Assembly (NCBI GenBank): GCA_964429695.1
Contig: CAYSCS010000018.1
Span: forward strand, 19,330-83,329
From: CAYSCS01 sp964429695
GTDB taxonomy: Bacteria; Acidobacteriota; Aminicenantia; Aminicenantales; Aminicenantaceae
Direction of reading: 5' to 3'
Length of the DNA: 64,000 nucleotides
Position numbers and translations under genes: made by a program
In this document: positions 24,998 through 33,005 of the stretch, one piece after another
Layout of the letters: each line of letters begins with the position of its first letter
Position numbering within the stretch: position 1 is the stretch's first letter
Notes under the pieces: generated by a model
Databases searched by the model: none
What the model was told of the DNA's origin: nothing
Seen by the model: the letters and a program-made list of their open reading frames with translations, nothing else

Positions 24998-27661
24998 ATG
25001 AAAAACCTAAGAAAATTAACTTTCCTTTCTATTTTCTTCTTGGCAACTTTTCTCCTGGTGAGCAGGGCTTCGGCGCAGACGACCTATGTTACTCTGGAAG
25101 GAGTGGTCACTGATGAAGAGGGTTCTCCCCTTCCCGGAGCGACTGTCCTGGTGAGAAACATAGAGACGGGTCTCACAAAGAGTGCCCTCACCAGAGAAAA
25201 CGGACGTTACATCATCTCAGGACTTCAAGCCGGAAAATACGAATGCGAAGTAAGTCTCCATGGTTTTGCTACCCAGAAAAGAACGGGGATGACCTTTGCC
25301 GTGGGTGCACGTTTGACGATTGATTTCCAGCTCAAGCCCGCGACCATAGAGGAAGAAGTGACCGTAACGGCTGAATCGCCGATGGTCGAAGTTACTAAGT
25401 CAGAGGTGAGTGCTGTGGTGGATAGGACAAAGATAGATTCGCTTCCGCTTCTAGACAGAAACTTCGCCTCCCTCTCCCTGATCAAGGCAGGAGTGGCTGG
25501 AGACCGCTCAAACGCGCAACCCCTTGGTTCAGAGGAGATTCTCACCGACGGAATTTCGAATGAATGGGTGGGCCGAAATACCGTAAGGTCTGAGATTCCG
25601 GCTGATGCCATTCAGGAATTCCGCATCATGACCAACCAGTATGAGGCTGAATACGGAAACGCAAGCGGAATGATTCGAAGCGCAATCACCCGCTCGGGAA
25701 CAAACGAGTTCAGGGGAAGGCTTGCCTTTTTCTACCGGGATGAGATGTTTGACGACGTGAATTACTTCGTCAACCACGAAGGCTACAAGGGACGCAAGCT
25801 GAGCAAGGATGAATACGAGAAGTCACCCTACAGCCGTTATAATTATTCTGGTTTTCTCGGTGGCCCGCTGATCAAAGACAAGGCTCATTTCTTCCTCATC
25901 TACGAAGGAATAAATCAGAAGGAATACACAACCATCACCTCGCCCCTCGTCCCCAAAGAGACCGTTCCCATGGATACCACCCGTCACCAGGTTGTGGCTA
26001 AACTCAACTACCAGTTCAATGAGAAAAACCTGCTTTTCTTCCGCTACACCCTGGATAAACCTGCCATCGAAAACTATGGCTATGGAGGGATGTATACCAA
26101 ATCTACCTACATGAACTACAGTGAATACACCCATGAATTCCAGCTCAACTGGACCTATTATCCAAGCGATAACACCATGAACGAGGCGCGAGCCTTCTAT
26201 TCCTATAACTTCTATGGCTACCACTCTATTGAAGACGACAATAGCTACTTCATCCAGAGGCCATCCGGCTATTTCGGCGCCTTCGGAAACATTCCCCAGG
26301 AAGTTCCTGAGTCACGCTACCAGTTTGTGGATAATTTCACCCTCTTTCTCGGAAACCATAGCATAAAACTCGGTATCGATGCCTCCTATGTAAAGATAAG
26401 CGGGTATGTCAATCAGTATGTGCCCGGCTATTATGTCTTCCTCACCGATGAGCCTTTTGACCCACAGAACCCGGCCACCTATCCCTTTCTTTTAATCCGC
26501 TCTCCCAAGGTTGCAGATATCGACAGCCCTTACTGGGAGGTGGGTGTTTTTGCGCAAGATTCCTGGAAGCTGACTTCCCGGCTGACCCTAAACTACGGGC
26601 TGAGGTATAACTACTATACTGTCCAATTTATCGATATGGCAAATTTCAACATCCGTCATTTCAACCCCCGCTTTGGCTTCAGCTATGACCCAATCGGTGA
26701 TGGGAAGACCCAGATAAGAGGGGGGATAGGCACCTACTCCCAGAATCCCCAGCTCAACCTCGGGCTTCTGATAGGCATCATGGACCAGCTTGTCGTCCAA
26801 TACATCTTCTTCCCCGGCTATCCTGACCCCAGTAAGCCCAATCCCTTTATTTCAGGTCCTCAAGTTGAGCCACCGCTCACAAAATACATGGGTGAACCAA
26901 ACACCGTTGCCCCCTTCACTCTCCAGACAACCCTTGGTTTCCAGAGAGAGGTAATCACCGACTTTTCCCTTGGATTTGACCTTGTTTACTCGAGGGGCTT
27001 TAAGTTCAGCCGCATCGAAAACAGAAACGCCGTGATTCCAGGAACAGGAACCCAGCGCCCTGACCCAACCAAGGCAGATGTCTTTGTCTTTGCCATGAAC
27101 GGAAAGAGCGATTACAGGGCACTCTATTTCACTCTTTCCAAGAGATACTCTCATGGGTGGTCCTTTGACCTCTCCTATACCCTGAGCCGTTCCTGGTCGG
27201 ATGTTGAGACAGAGCAGACAGGACCGTATGATAATGAACCAGACAACTGGGAAAGGATGTACGGACCCAACAACTACGATGCCCGCCACAGGCTGGCGAT
27301 GATGTGGATTTTTGACCTTCCCCTTGGTTTCCAGCTCAGCGGTCTTGCCTATTACCGTTCGGCTCTTCCCTGGACAGCCTTCTATCTTACCGATGTTAAC
27401 CGCGATGGCCTGAACTGGGACATGGTCGATAAACACAGAAACGCCCGTAGGAGTTTTGATGAGTTCTATCTCCACCTGAGGTTTTCTAAGTACATAAGCA
27501 TAAGTCGAATTCGTATCCAGCTCTTTGCCGAAGGATACAACGTGACTAACAGGGTAAACTTCCAGAGTCCTTTCTTCCGCTATGGCACCCCAACCTTCGG
27601 ACAGCCCACGGTGGCAGGTGACCCGAGGCGAATCCAGTTTGGGGCAAGAGTCGACTTCTGA
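24998..27661 (+). CDS. Oar-like TonB-dependent receptor with carboxypeptidase-regulatory domain
   Basis: 887 aa. Signal peptide residues 1-26 (cut after ASA). Residues ~30-110 form a carboxypeptidase-regulatory-like beta-sandwich (LEGVVTDEEGSPLPGATVLVRN...GRYIISGLQAGKYECEVS). A plug domain follows (~115-230, with EEEVTVTAESP and IDSLPLLDRNFASL, IQEFRIMTNQYEAEYGNASGMI). The rest is aromatic-rich strands of a large beta-barrel ending RIQFGARVDF, with the terminal Phe expected of outer-membrane proteins. Proteins of this type import or bind peptides, glycans or other large substrates, or help surface assembly; the ligand cannot be read. A strong AAGGAGG is 4 nt before the ATG. It is monocistronic, with sigma-54 promoter before and a strong terminator after. 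Confidence 0.9.
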   Translation: MKNLRKLTFLSIFFLATFLLVSRASAQTTYVTLEGVVTDEEGSPLPGATVLVRNIETGLTKSALTRENGRYIISGLQAGKYECEVSLHGFATQKRTGMTFAVGARLTIDFQLKPATIEEEVTVTAESPMVEVTKSEVSAVVDRTKIDSLPLLDRNFASLSLIKAGVAGDRSNAQPLGSEEILTDGISNEWVGRNTVRSEIPADAIQEFRIMTNQYEAEYGNASGMIRSAITRSGTNEFRGRLAFFYRDEMFDDVNYFVNHEGYKGRKLSKDEYEKSPYSRYNYSGFLGGPLIKDKAHFFLIYEGINQKEYTTITSPLVPKETVPMDTTRHQVVAKLNYQFNEKNLLFFRYTLDKPAIENYGYGGMYTKSTYMNYSEYTHEFQLNWTYYPSDNTMNEARAFYSYNFYGYHSIEDDNSYFIQRPSGYFGAFGNIPQEVPESRYQFVDNFTLFLGNHSIKLGIDASYVKISGYVNQYVPGYYVFLTDEPFDPQNPATYPFLLIRSPKVADIDSPYWEVGVFAQDSWKLTSRLTLNYGLRYNYYTVQFIDMANFNIRHFNPRFGFSYDPIGDGKTQIRGGIGTYSQNPQLNLGLLIGIMDQLVVQYIFFPGYPDPSKPNPFISGPQVEPPLTKYMGEPNTVAPFTLQTTLGFQREVITDFSLGFDLVYSRGFKFSRIENRNAVIPGTGTQRPDPTKADVFVFAMNGKSDYRALYFTLSKRYSHGWSFDLSYTLSRSWSDVETEQTGPYDNEPDNWERMYGPNNYDARHRLAMMWIFDLPLGFQLSGLAYYRSALPWTAFYLTDVNRDGLNWDMVDKHRNARRSFDEFYLHLRFSKYISISRIRIQLFAEGYNVTNRVNFQSPFFRYGTPTFGQPTVAGDPRRIQFGARVDF

Positions 27662-27682
27662 TTAATAAGAGTTAGGAAGATA

Positions 27683-27720
27683 AAAGGAGGGGCTCTGTGA
27701 TTTGAGCCCCCTCCTTTTCT
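27683..27720 (+). terminator. Strong intrinsic terminator after the TonB-type receptor
   Basis: GGAGGGGCTC (27687-27696) pairs with GAGCCCCCTCC (27704-27714, one bulged C) around a short loop, followed by TTTTCTT. An A-run precedes the stem, so it may also work in reverse. Confidence 0.9.
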
Positions 27721-27869
27721 TCATTCGTCAGGGCGCAAGCACAAAATATTTCATTTTTTTATATGAGGAAGATAAAGAACAGAGTTCCTCGTTTCTTGCA
27801 TAATAAATAAAAAATGAGTCTTGAGGATTTTGATTTTATTTATAAGATAATTTTAATTAATATCTTCTA

Positions 27870-27891
27870 TTTTAAAATACTTTTAAAATAC
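27870..27891. repeat. Tandem 11-bp repeat upstream of the GWxTD gene
   Basis: TTTTAAAATAC is repeated twice head-to-tail with no gap (27870-27880, 27881-27891). Each unit holds the palindrome TTTTAAAA. It ends 44 bp before the -35 of the GWxTD promoter; a regulator site is possible. Confidence 0.4.
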
Positions 27892-27935
27892 TGCCCAACA
27901 AGAATTAGCTTCGGAAATCTTTACTTTTAGCTTTG

Positions 27936-27964
27936 TTTACTTCCTGACCATCTTAAATTATAAT
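27936..27964 (+). promoter_or_regulatory. Promoter abutting the GWxTD start codon (near-leaderless)
   Basis: TTTACT (27936-27941), 17-nt spacer, perfect TATAAT (27959-27964). The ATG is at 27975, only 10 nt after the -10, so the mRNA would begin at or within ~4 nt of the start codon. No Shine-Dalgarno is present. Confidence 0.65.
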
Positions 27965-27974
27965 TATTTCTTCG

Positions 27975-29432
27975 ATGTTTTTAGCTAAATCATTCAAGCC
28001 CTTTTCCCTAATAATATTCTTAATCTTCATCTTTTTTCCCCTCCCCATTTTCACTCAGGAAACTCCTCCCCAGAAAGAGCCATTGAGTGAATATTCAAGA
28101 CAGTGGCTGGAGGAGGTTGTTCCCTATATAATCACCCCTGCAGAAAAGGAAGTCTTCATCAACCTCCCTACCGAAGCTGAAAGAGGAAGATTTATCGAGA
28201 ATTTCTGGAAAAAGAGAGACCCGAATCCTGAAACTCCTGAAAATGAGTTCAAAATTGAGTACTACAAGAGGATTGCCCTGGCCAATAAATTCTTCGGAAG
28301 CGGTGGAATCGCAGGGTGGAGGACAGACAGGGGAAAGATTTACATCCTTCTTGGGCCTCCGAATGAAATCCAGAGGGACTTTTCTTCTCAGGGTTCGTCT
28401 TTATACGGATTCCATGGGCCTAAAGAAGTCTGGAATTACTGGGGGCTTTCCAATCCCCGTCTACCCTATAACCTTGAGTTTGTCTTCGTCGACAAACTGG
28501 GAACAGGGAACTATGTGCTTGAGCAGAGCCTAAAGCTGGGAGAGGCAGGCGCAACTCACTTTGACATTGATTCTATGCATTCTCAATTTAACTCCATGGA
28601 AGTGATATCTGAGGCTCTGCGGAATCCTTTCGAAGGTCTGGATAGGCTCAAGGGGATAATCACCACTCAGGTCACCTATGATAGAATTCCGATCGATTTT
28701 CTTGCTTTCTATTTCAAAGGAGAAGAAAAACAGACATTTATTCCTTTATCCGTTAAAATCCCTTATTCCTCGATGAGCAGTAAAGAGATTGAAGACGGGC
28801 TCTATTTCAACTTCACCCTCGTAGTTAACGTTAGTGATGAAATGGGCCGGGTTGTTTATGAAAGAAGTAAGGAGTTTAATTTTAAACATGGTCTGAGTGA
28901 AGTTAAGGAGTTTGAAGGAAAAACCTTTGAAGTTCAGACTTCACTCAAACTCGAGCCCGGAGATTATAAGCTCCACCTGCTTGTTCTCGATAATTTTAGC
29001 GGAAAGATAGGGACAATCCATGAAGAACTGAAGGTTCCTGAGTTCAGAAGCGAGGGACTCTCTCTGAGTGAAATCATCCTCTCTCACCAGAGGGAGGTCG
29101 AAATCGAGAGAGAGCCCCAGGAAGAGATAAGCCAGAAGTTCAGAAGCGGCGAGGAGATGAATGTCTATTTTGAAGTCTATAACCTAACACTTGAGCCTTT
29201 GACAGGAAAGAATGATTTCAGCCTCAAGTATGCATTTCTTCAGGAAGGGAAAATTCTGGCTGAGGTCACCTCGCCTAAACAGGAGCCAAGCTCAGAGAAA
29301 GATTGCAGAATCCAGACATCCTTCAGGCTCAAGAACTTCAAACGAGGGGAATATACTCTGCGAGTGACTCTCTACGACCTAAACTCCGGGAAAGAAGTCT
29401 CGAAGGAAATCTCATTTTCAATCTATGATTGA
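27975..29432 (+). CDS. GWxTD domain-containing protein, exported
   Basis: 485 aa. Signal peptide residues 1-27 (LIIFLIFIFFPLPIFT core). The N-terminal third contains the GWxTD module: AEKEVFINLPTEAERGRFIENFWKKRDPNPETPENEF, then Gly114-Trp-Arg-Thr-Asp118 and KIYILLGPPNEIQRD. The C-terminal part is beta-rich and likely forms Ig-like sandwiches (VYFEVYNLTLEPLTG..., RGEYTLRVTLYDLNSG). GWxTD proteins are frequent in Aminicenantes, Acidobacteria and related phyla. Function is not established; a surface or periplasmic role is likely. It precedes a TPR protein whose own start is 29 nt beyond its stop, so they probably form an operon. There is no ribosome site, in keeping with a leaderless mRNA. Confidence 0.85.
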   Translation: MFLAKSFKPFSLIIFLIFIFFPLPIFTQETPPQKEPLSEYSRQWLEEVVPYIITPAEKEVFINLPTEAERGRFIENFWKKRDPNPETPENEFKIEYYKRIALANKFFGSGGIAGWRTDRGKIYILLGPPNEIQRDFSSQGSSLYGFHGPKEVWNYWGLSNPRLPYNLEFVFVDKLGTGNYVLEQSLKLGEAGATHFDIDSMHSQFNSMEVISEALRNPFEGLDRLKGIITTQVTYDRIPIDFLAFYFKGEEKQTFIPLSVKIPYSSMSSKEIEDGLYFNFTLVVNVSDEMGRVVYERSKEFNFKHGLSEVKEFEGKTFEVQTSLKLEPGDYKLHLLVLDNFSGKIGTIHEELKVPEFRSEGLSLSEIILSHQREVEIEREPQEEISQKFRSGEEMNVYFEVYNLTLEPLTGKNDFSLKYAFLQEGKILAEVTSPKQEPSSEKDCRIQTSFRLKNFKRGEYTLRVTLYDLNSGKEVSKEISFSIYD

Positions 29433-29461
29433 CTCCTTGGAGGCGAGTGAAGGAGGAAGTG

Positions 29462-30385
29462 ATGAGGAGATCATTTTTAAAAATAGCCCCTCTGGCATTT
29501 TTTTTAACCCTTTTTTTCTTCTTTTTCTTGCGAACAGCCCTTGCCCAAGACACCGTGGTTCAGGGAATAGTAACAGATGAGGAGGGTAAGCCTCTCAAAG
29601 ATGTGAAGCTTACCTTCGAAGATCCAAGCCGGGGACTGAAGTTTAACCTGAAGACAGATAAGAATGGGAAATTCATAAAAGTGGGAATTCCGCCTACCCT
29701 GTATAAGGTCAGGGCAGAGCTCGAGGGTTATTTTACTCTTGAGTCTCAGGCTCAGATAAGATTCGGATACACAGAAAATGTGGAGATAAAATTACAAAAG
29801 ATTCCCCCGCGGCTCGAAGATGATAAAGACTTAGAAAGCGGAGCTAACTCTTTTAAAGAAGGGAAGTATGAAGAAGCAATAGAATATTTTAAAAAAGTGA
29901 TCGAGAAGTTCCCCTCAAATTATGAAGGCTATTTTAACCTCGGCTTGAGTTATCTCAAAAAGGGAGATTTAGACCAGGCGATAGCCCAGCTCGAGAAGGC
30001 GACAGAACTGAATCCCAAGTCAGTTGATGCCCATTTCGCCCTCGGAGAAGCTTATTTTTCGAAAGGGGAGGGCGAAAAGGCAACAGAGAGCTTCTCCAAG
30101 GCCATTGAGATCGCTCCCGAGAATCCAATGGCTTATTATGATTTGGGAATTGTCTACTATAAACTCGAAAGAAGCGAAGAGGCTCTAAAGGCTTTTGATA
30201 AAGCCATTGAACTCAACAGAGAATTTTCTTCTGCCTACTATCAGGCTGCTCTGTGTGCAGTAAAGATTGGAGATTTTCAAAGGGCTATTGGATATTTTGA
30301 AGAATTCCTCAAGGTAGAGCCTAATGCCCCTGAAGCCGCCCAAGTCAAGGTGATGATTGAAGAGTTGAAGAAAAGAATCGAGTAA
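29462..30385 (+). CDS. Exported carboxypeptidase-regulatory-like / TPR protein
   Basis: 307 aa. Signal peptide residues 1-29 (FFLTLFFFFFLRTALA, cut before QDT). Residues ~32-105 form a carboxypeptidase-regulatory-like fold (VQGIVTDEEGKPLKDVKLTFEDPSRG...YKVRAELEGY). From ~115 there are about five TPR units, for example SGANSFKEGKYEEAIEYFKKV, YFNLGLSYLKKGDLDQAIAQL, HFALGEAYFSKGEGEKATESF and YYDLGIVYYKLERSEEALKAF. It is probably a periplasmic scaffold for protein-protein contacts. The ATG at 29462 has AGGAGG 6 nt upstream; an upstream in-frame ATG at 29429 overlaps the GWxTD gene and lacks a site. It is the second gene of the GWxTD pair. Confidence 0.85.
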   Translation: MRRSFLKIAPLAFFLTLFFFFFLRTALAQDTVVQGIVTDEEGKPLKDVKLTFEDPSRGLKFNLKTDKNGKFIKVGIPPTLYKVRAELEGYFTLESQAQIRFGYTENVEIKLQKIPPRLEDDKDLESGANSFKEGKYEEAIEYFKKVIEKFPSNYEGYFNLGLSYLKKGDLDQAIAQLEKATELNPKSVDAHFALGEAYFSKGEGEKATESFSKAIEIAPENPMAYYDLGIVYYKLERSEEALKAFDKAIELNREFSSAYYQAALCAVKIGDFQRAIGYFEEFLKVEPNAPEAAQVKVMIEELKKRIE

Positions 30386-30398
30386 GAAAGACCAGCGA

Positions 30399-30424
30399 CT
30401 TGAAACGTTGGAGGGAGTTTCAAG
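30399..30424 (+). other. Hairpin 13 nt after the TPR gene
   Basis: CTTGAAAC (30399-30406) and GTTTCAAG (30417-30424) form a perfect 8-bp stem with a 10-nt loop. There is no adjacent T-run, so it is either a transcript-end stabiliser or an imperfect terminator. Confidence 0.45.
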
Positions 30425-30485
30425 GGAATCCACCCCAAAAGCATTTTTCCTTTCCTGGATATGTTAACTGAGGTTAATTATTTTC

Positions 30486-30593
30486 GCTCTTCTCCAAATC
30501 ATTTATTTGAAATATGTATGGGAAAAAGGAAAAGAAATTTTTATCTTCTTCTACTTTTTAGGGTTAAATTTAATAGGAGTACAAAAAGACTCA
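30486..30593 (+). repeat. Intergenic element, copy A
   Basis: Shares, in the same order, the blocks GCTCTTCTC(C/T)AAAT, an A/G-rich run GGGAAAAA(A)GGAAAAG, (T)TTTTAGGGTTAA and ACAAAAAGACTC with copy B at 54519. It also shares the CTTCTCCA(A/G)AT start with copy C at 39259. It lies between the TPR and serine hydrolase genes and has no reading frame of note. The rest of the 30386-30800 gap holds a hairpin at its start and a promoter at its end. Confidence 0.45.
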
Positions 30594-30752
30594 TTTTTTA
30601 TTATCTAACTAGTAATCAGGCTCTTGTTCCGATGTTTGCCTCAAACTATATTTTCAGTTACTTTTAAGGCGATTGGGATTTTGTCAACCCATATGAAGAT
30701 GAATCTTATTTTTAAGAAGATAGAAATCAGGTGTTGCTGGGAGATTTAAATC

Positions 30753-30782
30753 TTGAGAATAAAATTCTGCATAAAATATATA
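30753..30782 (+). promoter_or_regulatory. Possible promoter of the DUF3471-type serine hydrolase
   Basis: TTGAGA (30753-30758), 18-nt spacer, TATATA (30777-30782). The leader would be about 12 nt and would just include AAGGAGG before the ATG at 30801. Confidence 0.45.
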
Positions 30783-30800
30783 TACCAAGGAGGAATTTTC

Positions 30801-32600
30801 ATGAAGAAAGACTCATTTAAGGTTTTCTCTCTCTCATTCGCCATTTTCATCCTTTTTCTTCCTCTTACCGCCAGGCAAAAAGATGCGAAGAAAAGCCTTG
30901 AGGGATTTCCATCATACGTGGAAAGGGTGATGAAGGAATTCAAGGTTCCGGGAAGTGCAATTTCCATCGTCAAAGAGGGGAAGGTGATCTTTGCCCAGGG
31001 TTTTGGCTTCAGAGATGTGAAAAAGAGATTGAAAGTTTCACCCCACACCCTCTTTGCCATAGGTTCATCCACAAAAGCCTTCACCGCAACGGCCCTGGGA
31101 ATCCTTGTCGATGAAGGAAAGCTCGATTGGGATAAGCCTTTGAGAGAATACCTCCCTGACTTCAGGCTCAAGGACCCCTTTGCCTCAGAAAGGATAACTC
31201 CTCGTGACCTTGTCATTCATGATTGCGGTCTTCCCCGTCATGATTCCATCTGGTATGGCTCTTCTGAGACCCGCGAGGAGATTTACCGCAGGTTGCAGTA
31301 TCTTGAGCCAAGCAAGGATTTTCGCTCCACTTTCCAGTATAACAATCTCATGTTTATGACTGCTGGTTATCTTCTGGGTAAGATTGCTCAAAAAAGCTGG
31401 GAAGAATTCGTGAGGGAGAGAATTTTTAACCCGCTGGGAATGAAAGAGAGCAATTTTTCTGTAGAGGACTCCAAAAAAGCCGAAGATTTTGCCCTCCCTT
31501 ATTTAGAAAGAGAAAATGAGGTAATCGAGATACCCTTCCGGAATCTCGATGCCATAGGACCTGCAGGCTCAATCAATTCCAATGTTCTGGATATGGCGCA
31601 ATGGGTTTTGCTCAACCTTAACAAGGGAAAGTTCGAGGACAAGCAGATTATTTCTGAAGCTTCTCTGAAGAAGATCCATTCTCCTCAAATGGTGATGGAA
31701 GAAATGTTTCCCGGATTCGAGAAATACCATGAAATTTCATATGAAGTCTATGGCATGGGCTGGATGCTCTCAACCTACAGAGGACACCTCATGCTTCACC
31801 ATGCAGGAGGAATCGATGGCTTTACCGCCCTCGTTTCCTTCATGCCTTGGGATGATGTAGGAATAGTTGCCCTCAGCAATCTGAACGAAAATCCTCTTCC
31901 TTTTATAGTAACCTATAATGCCTACGAACGCCTCCTCGGTCTCGATCAGACTCCCTGGGATAAGCGCTTCAAGAAAGTATTCGCAAAGATTAAGGAAGAA
32001 ACCGAGAAAGCAAAGAAAGAAGGAGAAAAGGATAGGGTTAAAGACACCACTCCCTCCCATGCTCTGGAGGATTACGAGGGAGAATATGAGAATCCCGGGT
32101 ATGGAATAATCAAGGTGGAAAAGAAGGGGGAAAGCTTAAGCATTTCCTATAATTATTTAAAAGCGTCTATCTCTCATTTCCATTATGATATCTTTGAAGT
32201 CTATGATGAAATTTATGAGAGGCGACTCAAGGTCTCCTTCTTTATCGATTTCAAAGGGAATATAGAAAAATTGAGCATCCCGCTTGAGCAAGCGGTGGAG
32301 CCGATTGTCTTTAGGAGAATGCCTGAGAAAAAGATGATGGAAAGAGGTTTTCTGGAGAAGCTTGTGGGGGAATACGAGCTTCAGGGACTAACCTTGATTG
32401 TTTCCATTAAGGGGGAGAAGACGCTGGTAGCCTCTGTACCAGGGCAGGGAGAAGTTGAACTCCTCCCTTATAGAGGCACAGAATTTAACCTTAAGAATAT
32501 GACTGGATACAGCATCGAATTTTTGTTCAACGAAGAGGGGGTTGTGCGAGAGGCGAAGGTAAAGCAGCCCGGTGGAGTTTTTACCGCACGGAGAAAATAG
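30801..32600 (+). CDS. Secreted beta-lactamase-fold serine hydrolase with C-terminal beta domain
   Basis: 599 aa. Signal peptide residues 1-24 (VFSLSFAIFILFLPLTA). Catalytic domain ~30-400 with Ser89-x-x-Lys92 (GSSTKAFT), Tyr180-Asn-Asn (FQYNNLMF) and HHAGGIDGF as the third box. A Lys/Glu linker (~405-430) leads to a C-terminal domain starting DYEGEYENPGYGIIKV, typical of the DUF3471/lipocalin-like tail of S12 hydrolases. These enzymes are peptidases, esterases or D-amino-acid amidases. AAGGAGG sits 7 nt before the ATG at 30801. It is distinct in sequence from the shorter homologue at 19000. Likely periplasmic or on the outer surface. Confidence 0.85.
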   Translation: MKKDSFKVFSLSFAIFILFLPLTARQKDAKKSLEGFPSYVERVMKEFKVPGSAISIVKEGKVIFAQGFGFRDVKKRLKVSPHTLFAIGSSTKAFTATALGILVDEGKLDWDKPLREYLPDFRLKDPFASERITPRDLVIHDCGLPRHDSIWYGSSETREEIYRRLQYLEPSKDFRSTFQYNNLMFMTAGYLLGKIAQKSWEEFVRERIFNPLGMKESNFSVEDSKKAEDFALPYLERENEVIEIPFRNLDAIGPAGSINSNVLDMAQWVLLNLNKGKFEDKQIISEASLKKIHSPQMVMEEMFPGFEKYHEISYEVYGMGWMLSTYRGHLMLHHAGGIDGFTALVSFMPWDDVGIVALSNLNENPLPFIVTYNAYERLLGLDQTPWDKRFKKVFAKIKEETEKAKKEGEKDRVKDTTPSHALEDYEGEYENPGYGIIKVEKKGESLSISYNYLKASISHFHYDIFEVYDEIYERRLKVSFFIDFKGNIEKLSIPLEQAVEPIVFRRMPEKKMMERGFLEKLVGEYELQGLTLIVSIKGEKTLVASVPGQGEVELLPYRGTEFNLKNMTGYSIEFLFNEEGVVREAKVKQPGGVFTARRK

Positions 32601-32603
32601 AGG

Positions 32604-32628
32604 AAAAATTTTCGAACCTCGAATTTTT
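32604..32628 (+). terminator. Possible intrinsic terminator after the serine hydrolase
   Basis: TTCGA-ACC-TCGAA hairpin flanked by an A-run and a run of five T residues, starting 3 nt after the stop codon. The stem is short and has a small bulge. Confidence 0.4.
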
Positions 32629-32723
32629 AAATTCATTCTTAAATAAAGTATCCTCCCTGAGAGGAGTGCCGAGGAATAGCAAATTGAATGTCTCCTTAAG
32701 AATTTCAAGGTAAGAATGAATTT
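32629..32723. repeat. 13-bp perfect inverted repeat enclosing 69 nt
   Basis: AAATTCATTCTTA (32629-32641) and TAAGAATGAATTT (32711-32723) are perfect reverse complements. The interior contains two smaller hairpins, TCCTC-CCTGA-GAGGA and CCTT...AAGG. It could be a folded RNA or the relic of a miniature inverted-repeat element. The remainder of the gap to the thiolase gene is AT-rich with nothing else seen. Confidence 0.4.
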
Positions 32724-32928
32724 TCATAAAATTAGAGTCTGTGAAACTTGCCTGATGAGTTGAAATCAGGGTTAGTGAGTTTTAAAAAGATAAAAAGAAT
32801 AATCTTTCGGGCTTTTAGAGAATAAAGTCTTTATCCTGTTTTTTACCTGCTTCCTAGAGCTTCTTTCATCTTGGAATTAATAGTAAATGTTATTAAGAGT
32901 TTAATTTTATTTTTTAGATTTTAAGATA

Positions 32929-32957
32929 TTGAATATTTTTTTCCTTCAGGTTATCCT
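32929..32957 (+). promoter_or_regulatory. Possible promoter of the beta-oxidation genes
   Basis: TTGAAT (32929-32934), 17-nt spacer, TATCCT (32952-32957); each hexamer matches 4 of 6. The leader to the thiolase start would be ~42 nt. Confidence 0.4.
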
Positions 32958-33005
32958 TTGCCCTGCAAGGAGAGAAATTAAATTTCTTGAAAGGAGGCTT
33001 TTATA

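Noticed and set aside
26852..27475. 207-codon reading frame on the minus strand
   Set aside because: It is the mirror of the TonB-type receptor barrel, has no ribosome site and encodes no recognisable domain.
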